Shown here: positions 8,537-16,149 of the stretch, one piece after another
Numbering within the stretch: position 1 is the stretch's first letter
How the letters are laid out: each line of letters starts with the position of its first letter
Assembly (NCBI RefSeq): GCF_011602365.1
Contig: NZ_JAAONZ010000020.1
Location: 45,734-109,733, forward strand
DNA: 64,000 nt
DNA from: Pseudomaricurvus hydrocarbonicus
GTDB taxonomy: Bacteria; Pseudomonadota; Gammaproteobacteria; Pseudomonadales; Cellvibrionaceae
Reading direction: 5' to 3'
Program-made: the position numbers and the translations under genes
Notes under the pieces: model-generated
Databases searched by the model: none
Told to the model about the DNA's origin: nothing
Seen by the model: only the letters and a program-made list of their open reading frames with translations

Positions 8537-10529
8537 CGCCCCCTGTGTGACAGAAGACCGGATAAGGGTGCCGGCCCTGATCACGGCTTTTGAAAAGCAG
8601 TGGCGGAAAGAGGGCGCGCTGGAACTTTGGTTGACGCGCCTGGAAGGTCTGTTTTTGGGATGGTGTCGCGGTCGATATCTGCGGGACAGCTTTGGCCTGG
8701 TGTCAGGCTCGAGATCACAGCAGTCCGCAGTGGCGTCTTTAAGTGATCACGAGCTGCGTGCGCGCACTCGAACCGTTGGCGGGCAGTTGCGGCACGCCGG
8801 CCTGTCGGATCGTGAATCCCTGACCGCATTACTGGGCCTGTTAAGTGAGGTTTCGGTACGCAGCCTGGGACTTAAACCCCACGCGGTGCAATTGGTCGGA
8901 GTGCGGGTGTTGCTGGATGGGCATTTGGCGGAGATGGCAACCGGGGAGGGGAAAACTCTGGTGGCCGGTCTGGCGGCGGCGGCGGCGGCCTTGTGTGGGA
9001 TGTCTGTGCATGTCGTGACCGTGAATGATTACCTGGCCGAGCGCGATGCGGCGTATGTGATGCCGTTAATGCGCTTCTTGCGCCTGTCGGTCGGTGTGGT
9101 GGTGCAGGAAACCTCGCTTGAGGACAGGGTCCGGGCCTATGCGCTGCCGGTGTGTTATTGCACCAACAAGGAACTGGCGTTCGATTACCTCAGGGATGCC
9201 AGCCTGAACCAACGCCACAAGCGCTTATCGAGAATGGCTTTTTCCCGGTTTCAAGCGGGACAATCGGCCACTCGCAGGGTTCAATCGCTGGGCTTTGCGA
9301 TAGTTGATGAAGCCGACAGTATTTTAATTGATGAGGCTCGCACACCGCTGATTCTGTCTGCCGGGGTGGAAGCCAATCTTGATGCAGAGGTGATCCGGCA
9401 AATCATGCGCTACGCCCAAACTCTGCAGGAGGGACATCACTACCGCATCAACAAACTGCAGTCACTGATTGTGTTATTGGAGCCTGGCAGGCAGGCCTTG
9501 CATGAAAGGTTTGCTGCAGTCAGCGCTGGCCCCTTGTTTCTGGAGGTGCTGCGCGAAGAGTTATTGCTGCAGGCGCTGAGTGCACTCTACCTCTATCACG
9601 TGGATCAGCATTATTTAATCGTCGATGACAAGGTTTCCATGATTGATGAGTACACCGGACGGGTAATGCCTGATCGGGTCTGGAGTGAGGGTTTACACCA
9701 GATGATAGAGTTTAAAGAAGGGTGCCCCTTATCCGATCCGCAACGCACCATGGCCAGAATGACCTACCAGCGTTTTTTTCGCCGCTACCAAAAACTGGCA
9801 GGGATGACAGGCACGGCTGCGGAAGTCAGTGGCGAGTTCTGGAATGTCTACGGCCTGCAAGTTCACTCGGTGCCTACCCACAAACCCTGTGCCCGGGTGG
9901 TTTTAAAAGATAAGGTGTTTCTGACCAAAGCACTGAAATGGCAGTATCTCGTGCAGCGGGTACAGGCGATACACGAGACGCAAGCCCCGGTCTTGATTGG
10001 TGTGCGCAGTGTTTCGGCCATCAAGGAGGTCGCCGGGCAACTGACGCAAGCCGGGTTGGAATTTGAAACCTTGCATGCGGCCGACGATCAGCGTGAAGCG
10101 GAGATTATCGTATCCGCCGGTGAACTGGGAAAAATCACGGTGGCAACCAACATGGCCGGACGCGGTACGGATATTGCCCTGGGCCAGGGTGTTGCGGCGG
10201 TTGGCGGGTTGCATGTCATTATGACTGCGCGCCACGACTCGGGTCGCATTGACCGGCAGTTGATGGGACGCTGCGCCCGGCAGGGTAATCCAGGCTGCTT
10301 TCAAACGCTGCAATCGCTTGAAGATGATCTTGCATTGGTGGTCAGGCCGTCATTTTTTTTGACGTGTGCGCAATCGCGGTTGAAAAAAAGTAAAGACACG
10401 GCGGCGGGCTGGATTTTGGCGTGGGGTCAGAAAAAGCTGGAGCAGGAGCATTCCAGAGCGCGTGAGCGATTGTTGAAAAATGATCATTCAGAAAGTGAAT
10501 TGCTGGCCTTCAGTGGCCATCCGGAATAG
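8529..10529 (+). CDS. Short SecA-like preprotein translocase ATPase (accessory SecA)
   Basis: A 666-residue protein. The helicase core of SecA is clear: Walker A ATGEGKT at about residues 137-143, VTVNDYLAERDA, the DEAD-like box IVDEADSILIDEARTPL near residue 260, the IDEYTGRVMPDRVWSEGLHQ region, AGMTGTA, and the late motifs TNMAGRGTDIALG and QLMGRCARQGNPG. Housekeeping SecA is usually 800-900 residues and ends in a zinc-binding tail; here the chain stops soon after motif VI, with a shortened helical scaffold and no CxC tail. This is therefore an accessory paralogue and not the essential secA. Its position between the M50-HlyD gene (8-bp overlap) and another adaptor suggests that it powers export of a specific substrate, probably the giant protein. 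Confidence 0.9.
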   Translation: MSDAPCVTEDRIRVPALITAFEKQWRKEGALELWLTRLEGLFLGWCRGRYLRDSFGLVSGSRSQQSAVASLSDHELRARTRTVGGQLRHAGLSDRESLTALLGLLSEVSVRSLGLKPHAVQLVGVRVLLDGHLAEMATGEGKTLVAGLAAAAAALCGMSVHVVTVNDYLAERDAAYVMPLMRFLRLSVGVVVQETSLEDRVRAYALPVCYCTNKELAFDYLRDASLNQRHKRLSRMAFSRFQAGQSATRRVQSLGFAIVDEADSILIDEARTPLILSAGVEANLDAEVIRQIMRYAQTLQEGHHYRINKLQSLIVLLEPGRQALHERFAAVSAGPLFLEVLREELLLQALSALYLYHVDQHYLIVDDKVSMIDEYTGRVMPDRVWSEGLHQMIEFKEGCPLSDPQRTMARMTYQRFFRRYQKLAGMTGTAAEVSGEFWNVYGLQVHSVPTHKPCARVVLKDKVFLTKALKWQYLVQRVQAIHETQAPVLIGVRSVSAIKEVAGQLTQAGLEFETLHAADDQREAEIIVSAGELGKITVATNMAGRGTDIALGQGVAAVGGLHVIMTARHDSGRIDRQLMGRCARQGNPGCFQTLQSLEDDLALVVRPSFFLTCAQSRLKKSKDTAAGWILAWGQKKLEQEHSRARERLLKNDHSESELLAFSGHPE

Positions 10530-10538
10530 GGACACACC

Positions 10539-11426
10539 ATGTTTGACGGCTTGAATCGCTTGAAACGGACTCTGCAGTCTACCGGCAGGTATCTGCTTTG
10601 GGGGCTTGTCTGTTTATCCTCTCAGATGGCTTTTTCTCAAATGGACAGCCGGTCAGAGTTTGACTGCCTGATTGATCCTGCTCAGGTACTGGATCTTGGC
10701 AGTCCGATTATTGGTGTGTTGGATCAAGTGCTGGTGTCGCGGGGGGATACGGTAAAAAAAGGCCAGTTGGTTGCCCAGGTGGAATCCAGCATCGAAGAGT
10801 CGGACCTGAAAATTGCCAGCTTAATGGCCTCCAGCGAAGCAACGATCAAGGCTCGGGAAGCCCAGGTGAACTACGCGCGCAAACAGTGGGAGCGGGCGAT
10901 TGAGCTGCAACAAAAAGGCGCAATATCCAGCCAAAGCTTTGATGAACTGAAAGCCAATTACATCATCGCCGTGCAGGATTTGGAAGTGGCCAATTTTGAG
11001 CGTCAGCGTATGTCGTTGGCGAAGGAGAAAGCGCAGGCGATACTGGCGCAAAGAAAAATACGCAGTACCATCAACGGGGTTGTACAAAAAGTAGATCGCG
11101 GGCCCGGTGAATACGTGTTCCAGGAGGCCTCCATTATGACGGTGGTGCAACTGGATCCCCTTTTTATTGAGACTTTTATTCCGGTAGATCGCTATAAAGA
11201 CGTTAAATTAGGTATGATGGGCAGTGTCTCCATTTCAGAGCCGGAAGAAAAAACCGTCAAAGCGGAAGTTATCGTTGTTGATAAAGTATTTGATACCACC
11301 AGCGGAACCATTGGTGTGCGCTTAAAGCTGGATAATCCCGAGGGGTTAATACCCGCTGGTCAGCGCTGTCAGGTTCAATTTCAAGGTGCCGACACGATTC
11401 CTACTGTGACAACGATTTCGGACTGA
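10539..11426 (+). CDS. HlyD/RND-type periplasmic adaptor
   Basis: A 295-residue protein with an N-terminal signal sequence or anchor (ending near AFSQ at about residue 31). Lipoyl halves are visible in GVLDQVLVSRGDTVKKGQLVAQVES and in STINGVVQKVDRGPGEYVFQ, separated by a coiled-coil hairpin of about 90 residues, with a beta-barrel to the end. It is shorter than typical AcrA-type adaptors because the membrane-proximal domain is reduced. It starts 9 bp after the SecA-like gene behind a GGGACA ribosome site and closes the putative export operon. No permease, ABC ATPase or outer-membrane channel adjoins it, so its partners are presumably the two other HlyD-bearing proteins upstream and a channel encoded elsewhere. 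Confidence 0.85.
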   Translation: MFDGLNRLKRTLQSTGRYLLWGLVCLSSQMAFSQMDSRSEFDCLIDPAQVLDLGSPIIGVLDQVLVSRGDTVKKGQLVAQVESSIEESDLKIASLMASSEATIKAREAQVNYARKQWERAIELQQKGAISSQSFDELKANYIIAVQDLEVANFERQRMSLAKEKAQAILAQRKIRSTINGVVQKVDRGPGEYVFQEASIMTVVQLDPLFIETFIPVDRYKDVKLGMMGSVSISEPEEKTVKAEVIVVDKVFDTTSGTIGVRLKLDNPEGLIPAGQRCQVQFQGADTIPTVTTISD

Positions 11427-11455
11427 TACCATTCCATTAAACTAGAGAAAAATCG

Positions 11456-12118
11456 TTGATCTCAAAATTACCCAAGTGGATTGAATACGGCGCATTTGTT
11501 CTTGCGTTTGTGGCTGGCAGTATCAATGCTATAGGCCTTTTGGGCTTTGATCATCAGTCTGTTTCTCACCTTTCGGGCACCGCCACGCTGCTGGGCTCCA
11601 GCTTCCATGATTCTTCTTTTGAACAGACGGCTCATTTGGCGGGGATATTGGGTGCCTTCCTGATAGGTGCCTCAATATCAGGGCTCTTGCTGCATGGCAG
11701 CAGGTTGAAACTGGGTCGTCACTACGACACGACTTTGCTGCTGGAAGCGGCATTAATTTTTGTGTCCCTGTATTTATTATCAAACGGTTCGTTTTATGGC
11801 CACTATACGGCGTCAGCCGCTTGCGGCATACAGAACGCATTGGCGACGACTTACAGTGGCGCGGTGATTCGAACCACCCATCTCACCGGAATTTTTACTG
11901 ACCTGGGTATTATGATGGGTGAGGCCATGCGGGGCAGGTCGTTTGATAAACGTAAAGCCATCCTGTTCCTGCTCATCATTAGCGGTTTTATTACCGGAGC
12001 AACCGTTGGTACCTTTGCTTTTGATCTTTACCAATTTAACGCTTTGTTGGCTCCCGGTGTTATTTGCATTATGTTGGCGGGAATCTATCGTTTTTACTCA
12101 TTAGTAACTAGTAACTAG
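11456..12118 (+). CDS. DUF1275 (YoaK-like) membrane protein
   Basis: A 220-residue integral membrane protein with about six hydrophobic helices. The pattern FVAGSINAIGLLGF near the N-terminus, HLSGTATLLG, and TTHLTGIFTDLGIMMG is typical of the DUF1275/YoaK family, whose function is not established. The start is TTG behind AGAGA; no ATG is available before the first helix. It lies 29 bp after the last adaptor gene and may be co-transcribed, although its family has no known tie to secretion. The last four codons and the stop codon are formed by a 7-bp tandem repeat, so the exact C-terminus may vary between strains. Confidence 0.8.
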   Translation: MISKLPKWIEYGAFVLAFVAGSINAIGLLGFDHQSVSHLSGTATLLGSSFHDSSFEQTAHLAGILGAFLIGASISGLLLHGSRLKLGRHYDTTLLLEAALIFVSLYLLSNGSFYGHYTASAACGIQNALATTYSGAVIRTTHLTGIFTDLGIMMGEAMRGRSFDKRKAILFLLIISGFITGATVGTFAFDLYQFNALLAPGVICIMLAGIYRFYSLVTSN

Positions 12119-12132
12119 TAACTAGTAACTAG
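12103..12132 (+). repeat. 7-bp tandem repeat (AGTAACT), ~4.3 copies
   Basis: Four perfect copies of AGTAACT plus AG. The array starts inside the last codons of the DUF1275 gene and provides its TAG stop. Seven is not a multiple of three, but every frame of this unit meets a stop quickly, so copy-number change would alter only the last few residues. Confidence 0.95.
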
Positions 12133-12329
12133 AGACTCAGGTTCCGGTTATCTACATCGGTGAATATTGATATAGTTTTTTATAACTGTAACAAAGTATC
12201 TTTTTCGAACGACAATCGGAGCCTTAAATTACGATTGAGAAAAGGGTAACTTTGGCACTATAGTTAGGGTCTCTATTTGTTTGTGGGGGAGCACTACTTT
12301 CCTGACAAAGAACGGAGGAGGCTTAGATC

Positions 12330-12890
12330 ATGTTCAATAAGGATCAGTTCATCCGCGATTGCACAAAGGCTGTGGCTGAAGGGAAGGAGGCTGTCCGCGA
12401 GGTTGTGGCAGAAGCTGTTTCTGATACAAAAAATGTCCTGTCTGCCCTTGGTGAGCAAGAGCATGCTGGCATCTACCCACTGTACCGGTCAGCGGATCTT
12501 ACCATCATCAACTTTACGTGGGCACCGTGTATGAGTTTGATGCCACATAACCACCAGATGTTTTCAGTAGTTGGTATATATTCCGGCAGAGAAGACAATA
12601 TTTTCTGGCGAAGAACTGATACCAGTATTGAAGCGGCTGGAGCGAAATCGCTTGGCGCAGGCGACGTGACCACACTTGATCGAACGATCATCCATTCAGT
12701 CCTTAATCCCATTGGGAAAATGACCGGTGCCATTCATGTGTATGGTGGGGATTTTTTCGCACCTCTTGAGCCAAGAAGTGAGTGGGATCACGAAACATTA
12801 ATCGAACGTCCCTGGGACATAGATCGCGTTAAATCTCTGTTTCAAGAGGCAGAAGCAAGATTTTACACCCCTTTAAAGGGTAAGAGCTGA
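12330..12890 (+). CDS. Cupin-fold, cysteine-dioxygenase-like metal protein
   Basis: A 186-residue protein with a strong ribosome site (GGAGGAGG) 10 nt before ATG. Residues 1-40 are a helical, Lys/Glu-rich leader. The core has a double-stranded beta-helix pattern with metal-ligand candidates in MPHNHQMFSVVGIYSGRE (His-x-His and Glu) and a later His in TIIHSVLNP. These match the family of predicted metal-dependent enzymes of the double-stranded beta-helix superfamily, related to cysteine dioxygenase. The substrate is not known. It stands alone between a repeat and a gene-poor stretch, so context gives no hint. A thiol dioxygenase activity is possible but not shown by the sequence. Confidence 0.7.
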   Translation: MFNKDQFIRDCTKAVAEGKEAVREVVAEAVSDTKNVLSALGEQEHAGIYPLYRSADLTIINFTWAPCMSLMPHNHQMFSVVGIYSGREDNIFWRRTDTSIEAAGAKSLGAGDVTTLDRTIIHSVLNPIGKMTGAIHVYGGDFFAPLEPRSEWDHETLIERPWDIDRVKSLFQEAEARFYTPLKGKS

Positions 12891-13434
12891 AAATGTCGAG
12901 AATTGGGAAAAGGCAATAATATCGGGGGCAGGCACTCTCCCCCTTTCTCCCCCCAAGTCTGTTCAGTGGGAGTGATTGCTCGTTTGAGGGTCGATGGCAG
13001 CTGTTCGGTAAGCGAATCAGCAAGCAAATCAGGGGTGTCACCACCTACCGGACGGTGTGACCAATTCACCCTCGGCAGGCAATCATTCTATGAATACTCC
13101 ATGCCCGCCTGGTAGTTTGAGCGAATGGCATCCTCAAAAGGGAGAAAGGCATAGGCGGTCTGTCATTGCTGATCTATGGAATCTTTTTTTGTCGCTTTAA
13201 GATCGATATGCTCTTTGTCAGGAACTACTGCTCGATAGCTGGAGCGAAATCGGGTATCTTTGCCGATATCGAAATATTGTCTAACCTTATCGAAAGTAAA
13301 CTTCTTACGACATCAACCCTGTCGGTCGGGCGAGAGCAACTTTGGTTGCATCGTCAGGCGTATATTGTTGTCGATTACCCCATGAGTTGAGTGATGAGGA
13401 AATAATGTAATGTCAACCACGAGAGTCATTTTTC
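12891..13434. other. 544-bp stretch without a convincing gene
   Basis: Short open frames occur on both strands, but none has a ribosome site, a recognisable domain or typical codon use. The stretch contains a G-run/C-run segment near 12925-12955 (CCCCCTTTCTCCCCCC). I see no repeat array or structured RNA. It may hold a decayed gene. Confidence 0.4.
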
Positions 13435-13644
13435 ATGGCAAGTAAAGAATTTATCCTACAGAGAATTTGTATTTATGCGGGTAGAGAGTTTGATCCATTA
13501 GTGGATACACAAGTGGCCGAAGTTTTGCGATCAAAATTTAATATCCACTTGCCACAAAGGGCGTCGGTGAATGCATCGCTGACATCATCGATAAGCGACC
13601 ATGAAATCATCAGTCTTATATTGCAATACCGTACAATGGACTAG
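13435..13644 (+). CDS. Small uncharacterised protein
   Basis: A 69-residue soluble protein starting at ATG 13435. Composition is gene-like: balanced, with an amphipathic pattern (EFILQRICIYAGREFDPLVD, then DTQVAEVLRSKFNIHLPQR, then SDHEIISLILQYRTMD). The wording around 'LRSKFNIHLPQR' and 'SDHEIISLILQYR' suggests a conserved compact helical domain, but I do not recognise the family. The ribosome site is weak (GAGAG about 10 nt upstream). It sits 110 bp before the cysteine-cluster gene on the same strand. It could be real or the end of a larger decayed gene. Confidence 0.45.
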   Translation: MASKEFILQRICIYAGREFDPLVDTQVAEVLRSKFNIHLPQRASVNASLTSSISDHEIISLILQYRTMD

Positions 13645-13754
13645 TGCTAGGGCAATCATGTTGTCTATGAATTTACAATGTAACCGCTCTGATATGTCGG
13701 CAAAAAACCTCAAATTGGAGTACCATGTTGCAATTGCGTTGATGGTACCTATTC

Positions 13755-14045
13755 GTGACGATACCTATAAAAGATGTAACCACTGCTGAAATTTCTTGCT
13801 CAAATTGTCAGGCGTGTTGCTGCCGTTTGGAAGTGATGATTATTTCTGACACAGGCGTGCCTGAACAACACATTGCGTTCGACGAATGGGGGGGTGAAAC
13901 CATGTTGCGTTTGGCGGATGGTTGGTGCTCAGCTTTGGACCGGGAAACGTTCCTCTGTACGATTTATGAAAACCGGCCCTGGATTTGTCGAGAATTCGAA
14001 ATGGGTTCCTACGAATGTCGCAGTGAAAGGTCTGAGTTAATTTAA
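13755..14045 (+). CDS. YkgJ-family cysteine-cluster protein
   Basis: A 96-residue protein with GTG as start. Cysteines are arranged as CSNCQACCC near residues 15-23, a lone Cys in DGWCSAL, then DRETFLCTIYENRPWICREFEMGSYEC. This is the YkgJ/UPF0153 pattern, in which clustered cysteines are believed to bind zinc or an iron-sulfur cluster. The YENRPWICREF motif is diagnostic. The biochemical role is unknown. The predicted start follows a stretch without a clear ribosome site, so the N-terminus may differ. Confidence 0.82.
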   Translation: MTIPIKDVTTAEISCSNCQACCCRLEVMIISDTGVPEQHIAFDEWGGETMLRLADGWCSALDRETFLCTIYENRPWICREFEMGSYECRSERSELI

Positions 14046-14299
14046 ACTTGGGGTCTTATTTTTTGGGTGTAAGAAAATGGTTAAAAATTGCGCGGCAAAG
14101 CTACCTGAAGATACATTACAGCCACGGCTAAAATGCGCTTTGAACGTCCCGCGATACATTTATGCGCATGTGAAAAGAGTCTGTAGGCCGCGCGATCGAT
14201 TTTCCTTTACCTCATCAATAGCTCATGCCAGCAGAAGACGAGTGTGAGGAAAAAGACCACAAGGTATTGTACTATGACCTGATCAATCGTTCAGGCTTT

Positions 14300-14378
14300 A
14301 AAATTCAAAAATTCAAAAATTCAAAAATTCAAAAATTCAAAAATTCAAAAATTCAAAAATTCAAAAATTCAAAAATTC
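14300..14378 (+). repeat. 8-bp tandem repeat (AAAAATTC), ~9.9 copies
   Basis: Nine perfect AAAAATTC units preceded by a seventh-eighths unit. The array ends only 15 bp before the ATG of the SDR gene and 3 bp before its AGGA ribosome site. It therefore lies in the promoter or 5' leader. Slippage would change spacing by 8 bp per unit and could tune expression. Being AT-rich and phased near the helical repeat, it might also bend DNA. Confidence 0.97.
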
Positions 14379-14393
14379 AACAGGAACTATCAT

Positions 14394-15131
14394 ATGTCTA
14401 AAGTGGCCATCATCACCGGCGCCAGTTCCGGCATCGGCGCTGCGACTGCAGAACTCTTTCACGCTGAGGGTTATAAGGTTGTACTGGCCGGTCGCAATAA
14501 AGACCGACTCACAGCCGCTGCGTCTAACCTGCACGATGCCATTACCTGGGCTGGGGATTTAACCAGCAGCAAAGCCTGCAACGAGTTGATCGAATTTACT
14601 CTTTCACACTACGGTCGTGTGGATGTGTTGATCAATTGTGCCGGGGTGATCCACCGTTATACTGCGGAAGAGACTACCGATGAGCATTGGGAAAACACCA
14701 TGGCGGTGAATTTAAACGCGCCATTTTTTCTTTCAAGGTCGGCCATCCCACACATGAAAACGTCAGGCGGTGTTATTTTAAACATTGCCTCAGACTGGGG
14801 TTTACAAGGTGGACAATTGGCAGCAGCTTATTGCGCCAGTAAAGGGGGGCTTGTCTTAATGACCAAAGCCATGGCCCTGGATCATGCGAAAGAGAACATT
14901 CGCGTCAATGCCATTTGCCCGGGAGATGTGGATACACCCATGCTCAAAGTGGAATCCGAGCAGCGTGGCATGGATTATCAAACAGCCATGATTCAAAATA
15001 ACGCAGACAGCCCAACCGGGCGAATTACCTTGCCAGCCGAAGTCGCCGCATTATGTTTGTATTTAGCCTCCGATGCCGCCGCACAAATTACCGGCACAGC
15101 CATTCCGATTGACGGTGGCAATACGGCGTAA
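14394..15131 (+). CDS. Short-chain dehydrogenase/reductase (SDR)
   Basis: A 245-residue classical SDR. The nucleotide-binding TGASSGIG is at residues 8-15. The NAG-like NCAG motif, the catalytic Ser in NIASDWG and the YxxxK signature (YCASK, Tyr near 146) are all present, and the C-terminal GTAIPIDGG is typical. It is an NAD(P)-dependent oxidoreductase acting on a hydroxyl or keto substrate that cannot be deduced. Arg in the AGRNKDRL turn after beta-2 favours NADP(H). It stands alone, with an AAAAATTC octamer array directly upstream that may influence its expression. Confidence 0.92.
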   Translation: MSKVAIITGASSGIGAATAELFHAEGYKVVLAGRNKDRLTAAASNLHDAITWAGDLTSSKACNELIEFTLSHYGRVDVLINCAGVIHRYTAEETTDEHWENTMAVNLNAPFFLSRSAIPHMKTSGGVILNIASDWGLQGGQLAAAYCASKGGLVLMTKAMALDHAKENIRVNAICPGDVDTPMLKVESEQRGMDYQTAMIQNNADSPTGRITLPAEVAALCLYLASDAAAQITGTAIPIDGGNTA

Positions 15132-15165
15132 TTTGTTAAGTGAGTTCAATCCGTGACGACAATGG

Positions 15166-15193
15166 GCTGAGTTGCTGAGTTGCTGAGTGGCTA
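15166..15193 (+). repeat. 8-bp tandem repeat (GCTGAGTT), ~3 copies
   Basis: Two perfect GCTGAGTT units and a third with one change, just after the SDR stop codon. Noncoding. Confidence 0.8.
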
Positions 15194-15220
15194 AGATATA
15201 AACTGTGTTCCACCTCTGAC

Positions 15221-15250
15221 GGTCAACCGGTCAACCGGTCAACCGGTCAA
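15221..15250 (+). repeat. 8-bp tandem repeat (GGTCAACC), ~3.8 copies
   Basis: Three perfect GGTCAACC units plus GGTCAA. Each unit junction forms the palindrome ACCGGT. The array lies between the convergent SDR and OsmC genes; no U-rich tail follows, so it is not an obvious terminator. Confidence 0.95.
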
Positions 15251-15393
15251 TGGTCCGATGGGATACGCAACCTTGAACAAGGGCGGCAAGGGTATGGGGG
15301 GCTGACTTTGTAACCCCTGCCGCCTTAATGTAAACATTGTTGTCTGTTCTTGTTGCTATCCCTGGATATTGGATCAGACGTCTTTTGTATTGA

Positions 15394-15975
15394 CTAGGCG
15401 GCCACAACCCTGCGCACCCTTTCAACAGAGACCGGTACAGGGCGGCACACGGTATTACACACCGGAGAGTGATCGCGAGCAAAACTGATCAGATCGTCCA
15501 GCTCTTCGTCGCTGCAATCCGCTTCGATGTGCATCCGGATCTGAATCGACTCATAGCCCACAGGCACCCGATCATCCATCGCTAACAATCCTTGTACATC
15601 GATTTTTCCTTTCAGCTCGGTGGCTAGCTTGTGAATTTTTATGCCGCGTGCTGTTGCGTGTAAAACGGTTGTGGTGGTCACACAACCGGCCAGAGCATGT
15701 AATAAAAACTCGACCGGGTTGGCGCCTTCATTGTTGCCCAGCAGTACAGGCGGTTCGCCGTTGGTAAATTCAAAGGCCTTGTCGCGTGAATTATCTTCCG
15801 CTTTGGCACCATAGAAATCCTTGATCGTGGAGCGATTTTCACCGCCATTGATCCACTGATTGCGCGCACGAAATTCGAACAGCGCAATACCGGGATCTTG
15901 TTGAATGGCGCCGATGGTTTGCTGCATCTGTGCCAGGTCTAGGCCGTTACGAGTCAGGTTGTCGTGGTTGGTCAT
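15394..15975 (-). CDS. OsmC-family peroxide/thiol stress protein
   Basis: A 193-residue protein with the two family cysteines, in LAGCVTTTT and in HSPVCNTV. In OsmC/Ohr proteins this pair reduces organic hydroperoxides with a dihydrolipoyl or similar reductant. The motif NPVEFLLHALAGC is typical of the OsmC branch rather than Ohr. An N-terminal extension of about 45 residues precedes the domain, as in the longer subgroup. It diverges from the GlxA-like regulator with 174 bp between starts, so the regulator probably controls it. The ribosome site GAGGATAAC precedes ATG. Confidence 0.9.
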   Translation of the reverse strand: MTNHDNLTRNGLDLAQMQQTIGAIQQDPGIALFEFRARNQWINGGENRSTIKDFYGAKAEDNSRDKAFEFTNGEPPVLLGNNEGANPVEFLLHALAGCVTTTTVLHATARGIKIHKLATELKGKIDVQGLLAMDDRVPVGYESIQIRMHIEADCSDEELDDLISFARDHSPVCNTVCRPVPVSVERVRRVVAA

Positions 15976-16149
15976 GATGTTATCCTCACTAAAGGTTGGG
16001 TCAGGCCTGGGTTGTCCATGCGGGGCTATCCATCCAGGTTTTTCAGCCAGGGTATCCAGGCAGGGGAGTAGTGTAGGACTTGGGCTGCTAAGCTATAAGA
16101 TGCAATAGCGTCAAAAGCGTGTCATTTGTGCCACAGGTTGGGCAAGGGT

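Noticed and set aside
12630..13255. A 15-bp match GCTGGAGCGAAATCG inside the cupin gene and again at about 13237
   Set aside because: Flanks do not match, so it is not a clear duplication.
13166..13390. A 74-codon plus-strand open frame
   Set aside because: No ribosome site, atypical composition and no domain; I cannot support it.
14300..14378. A CRISPR-like array
   Set aside because: Units are only 8 bp with no spacers.
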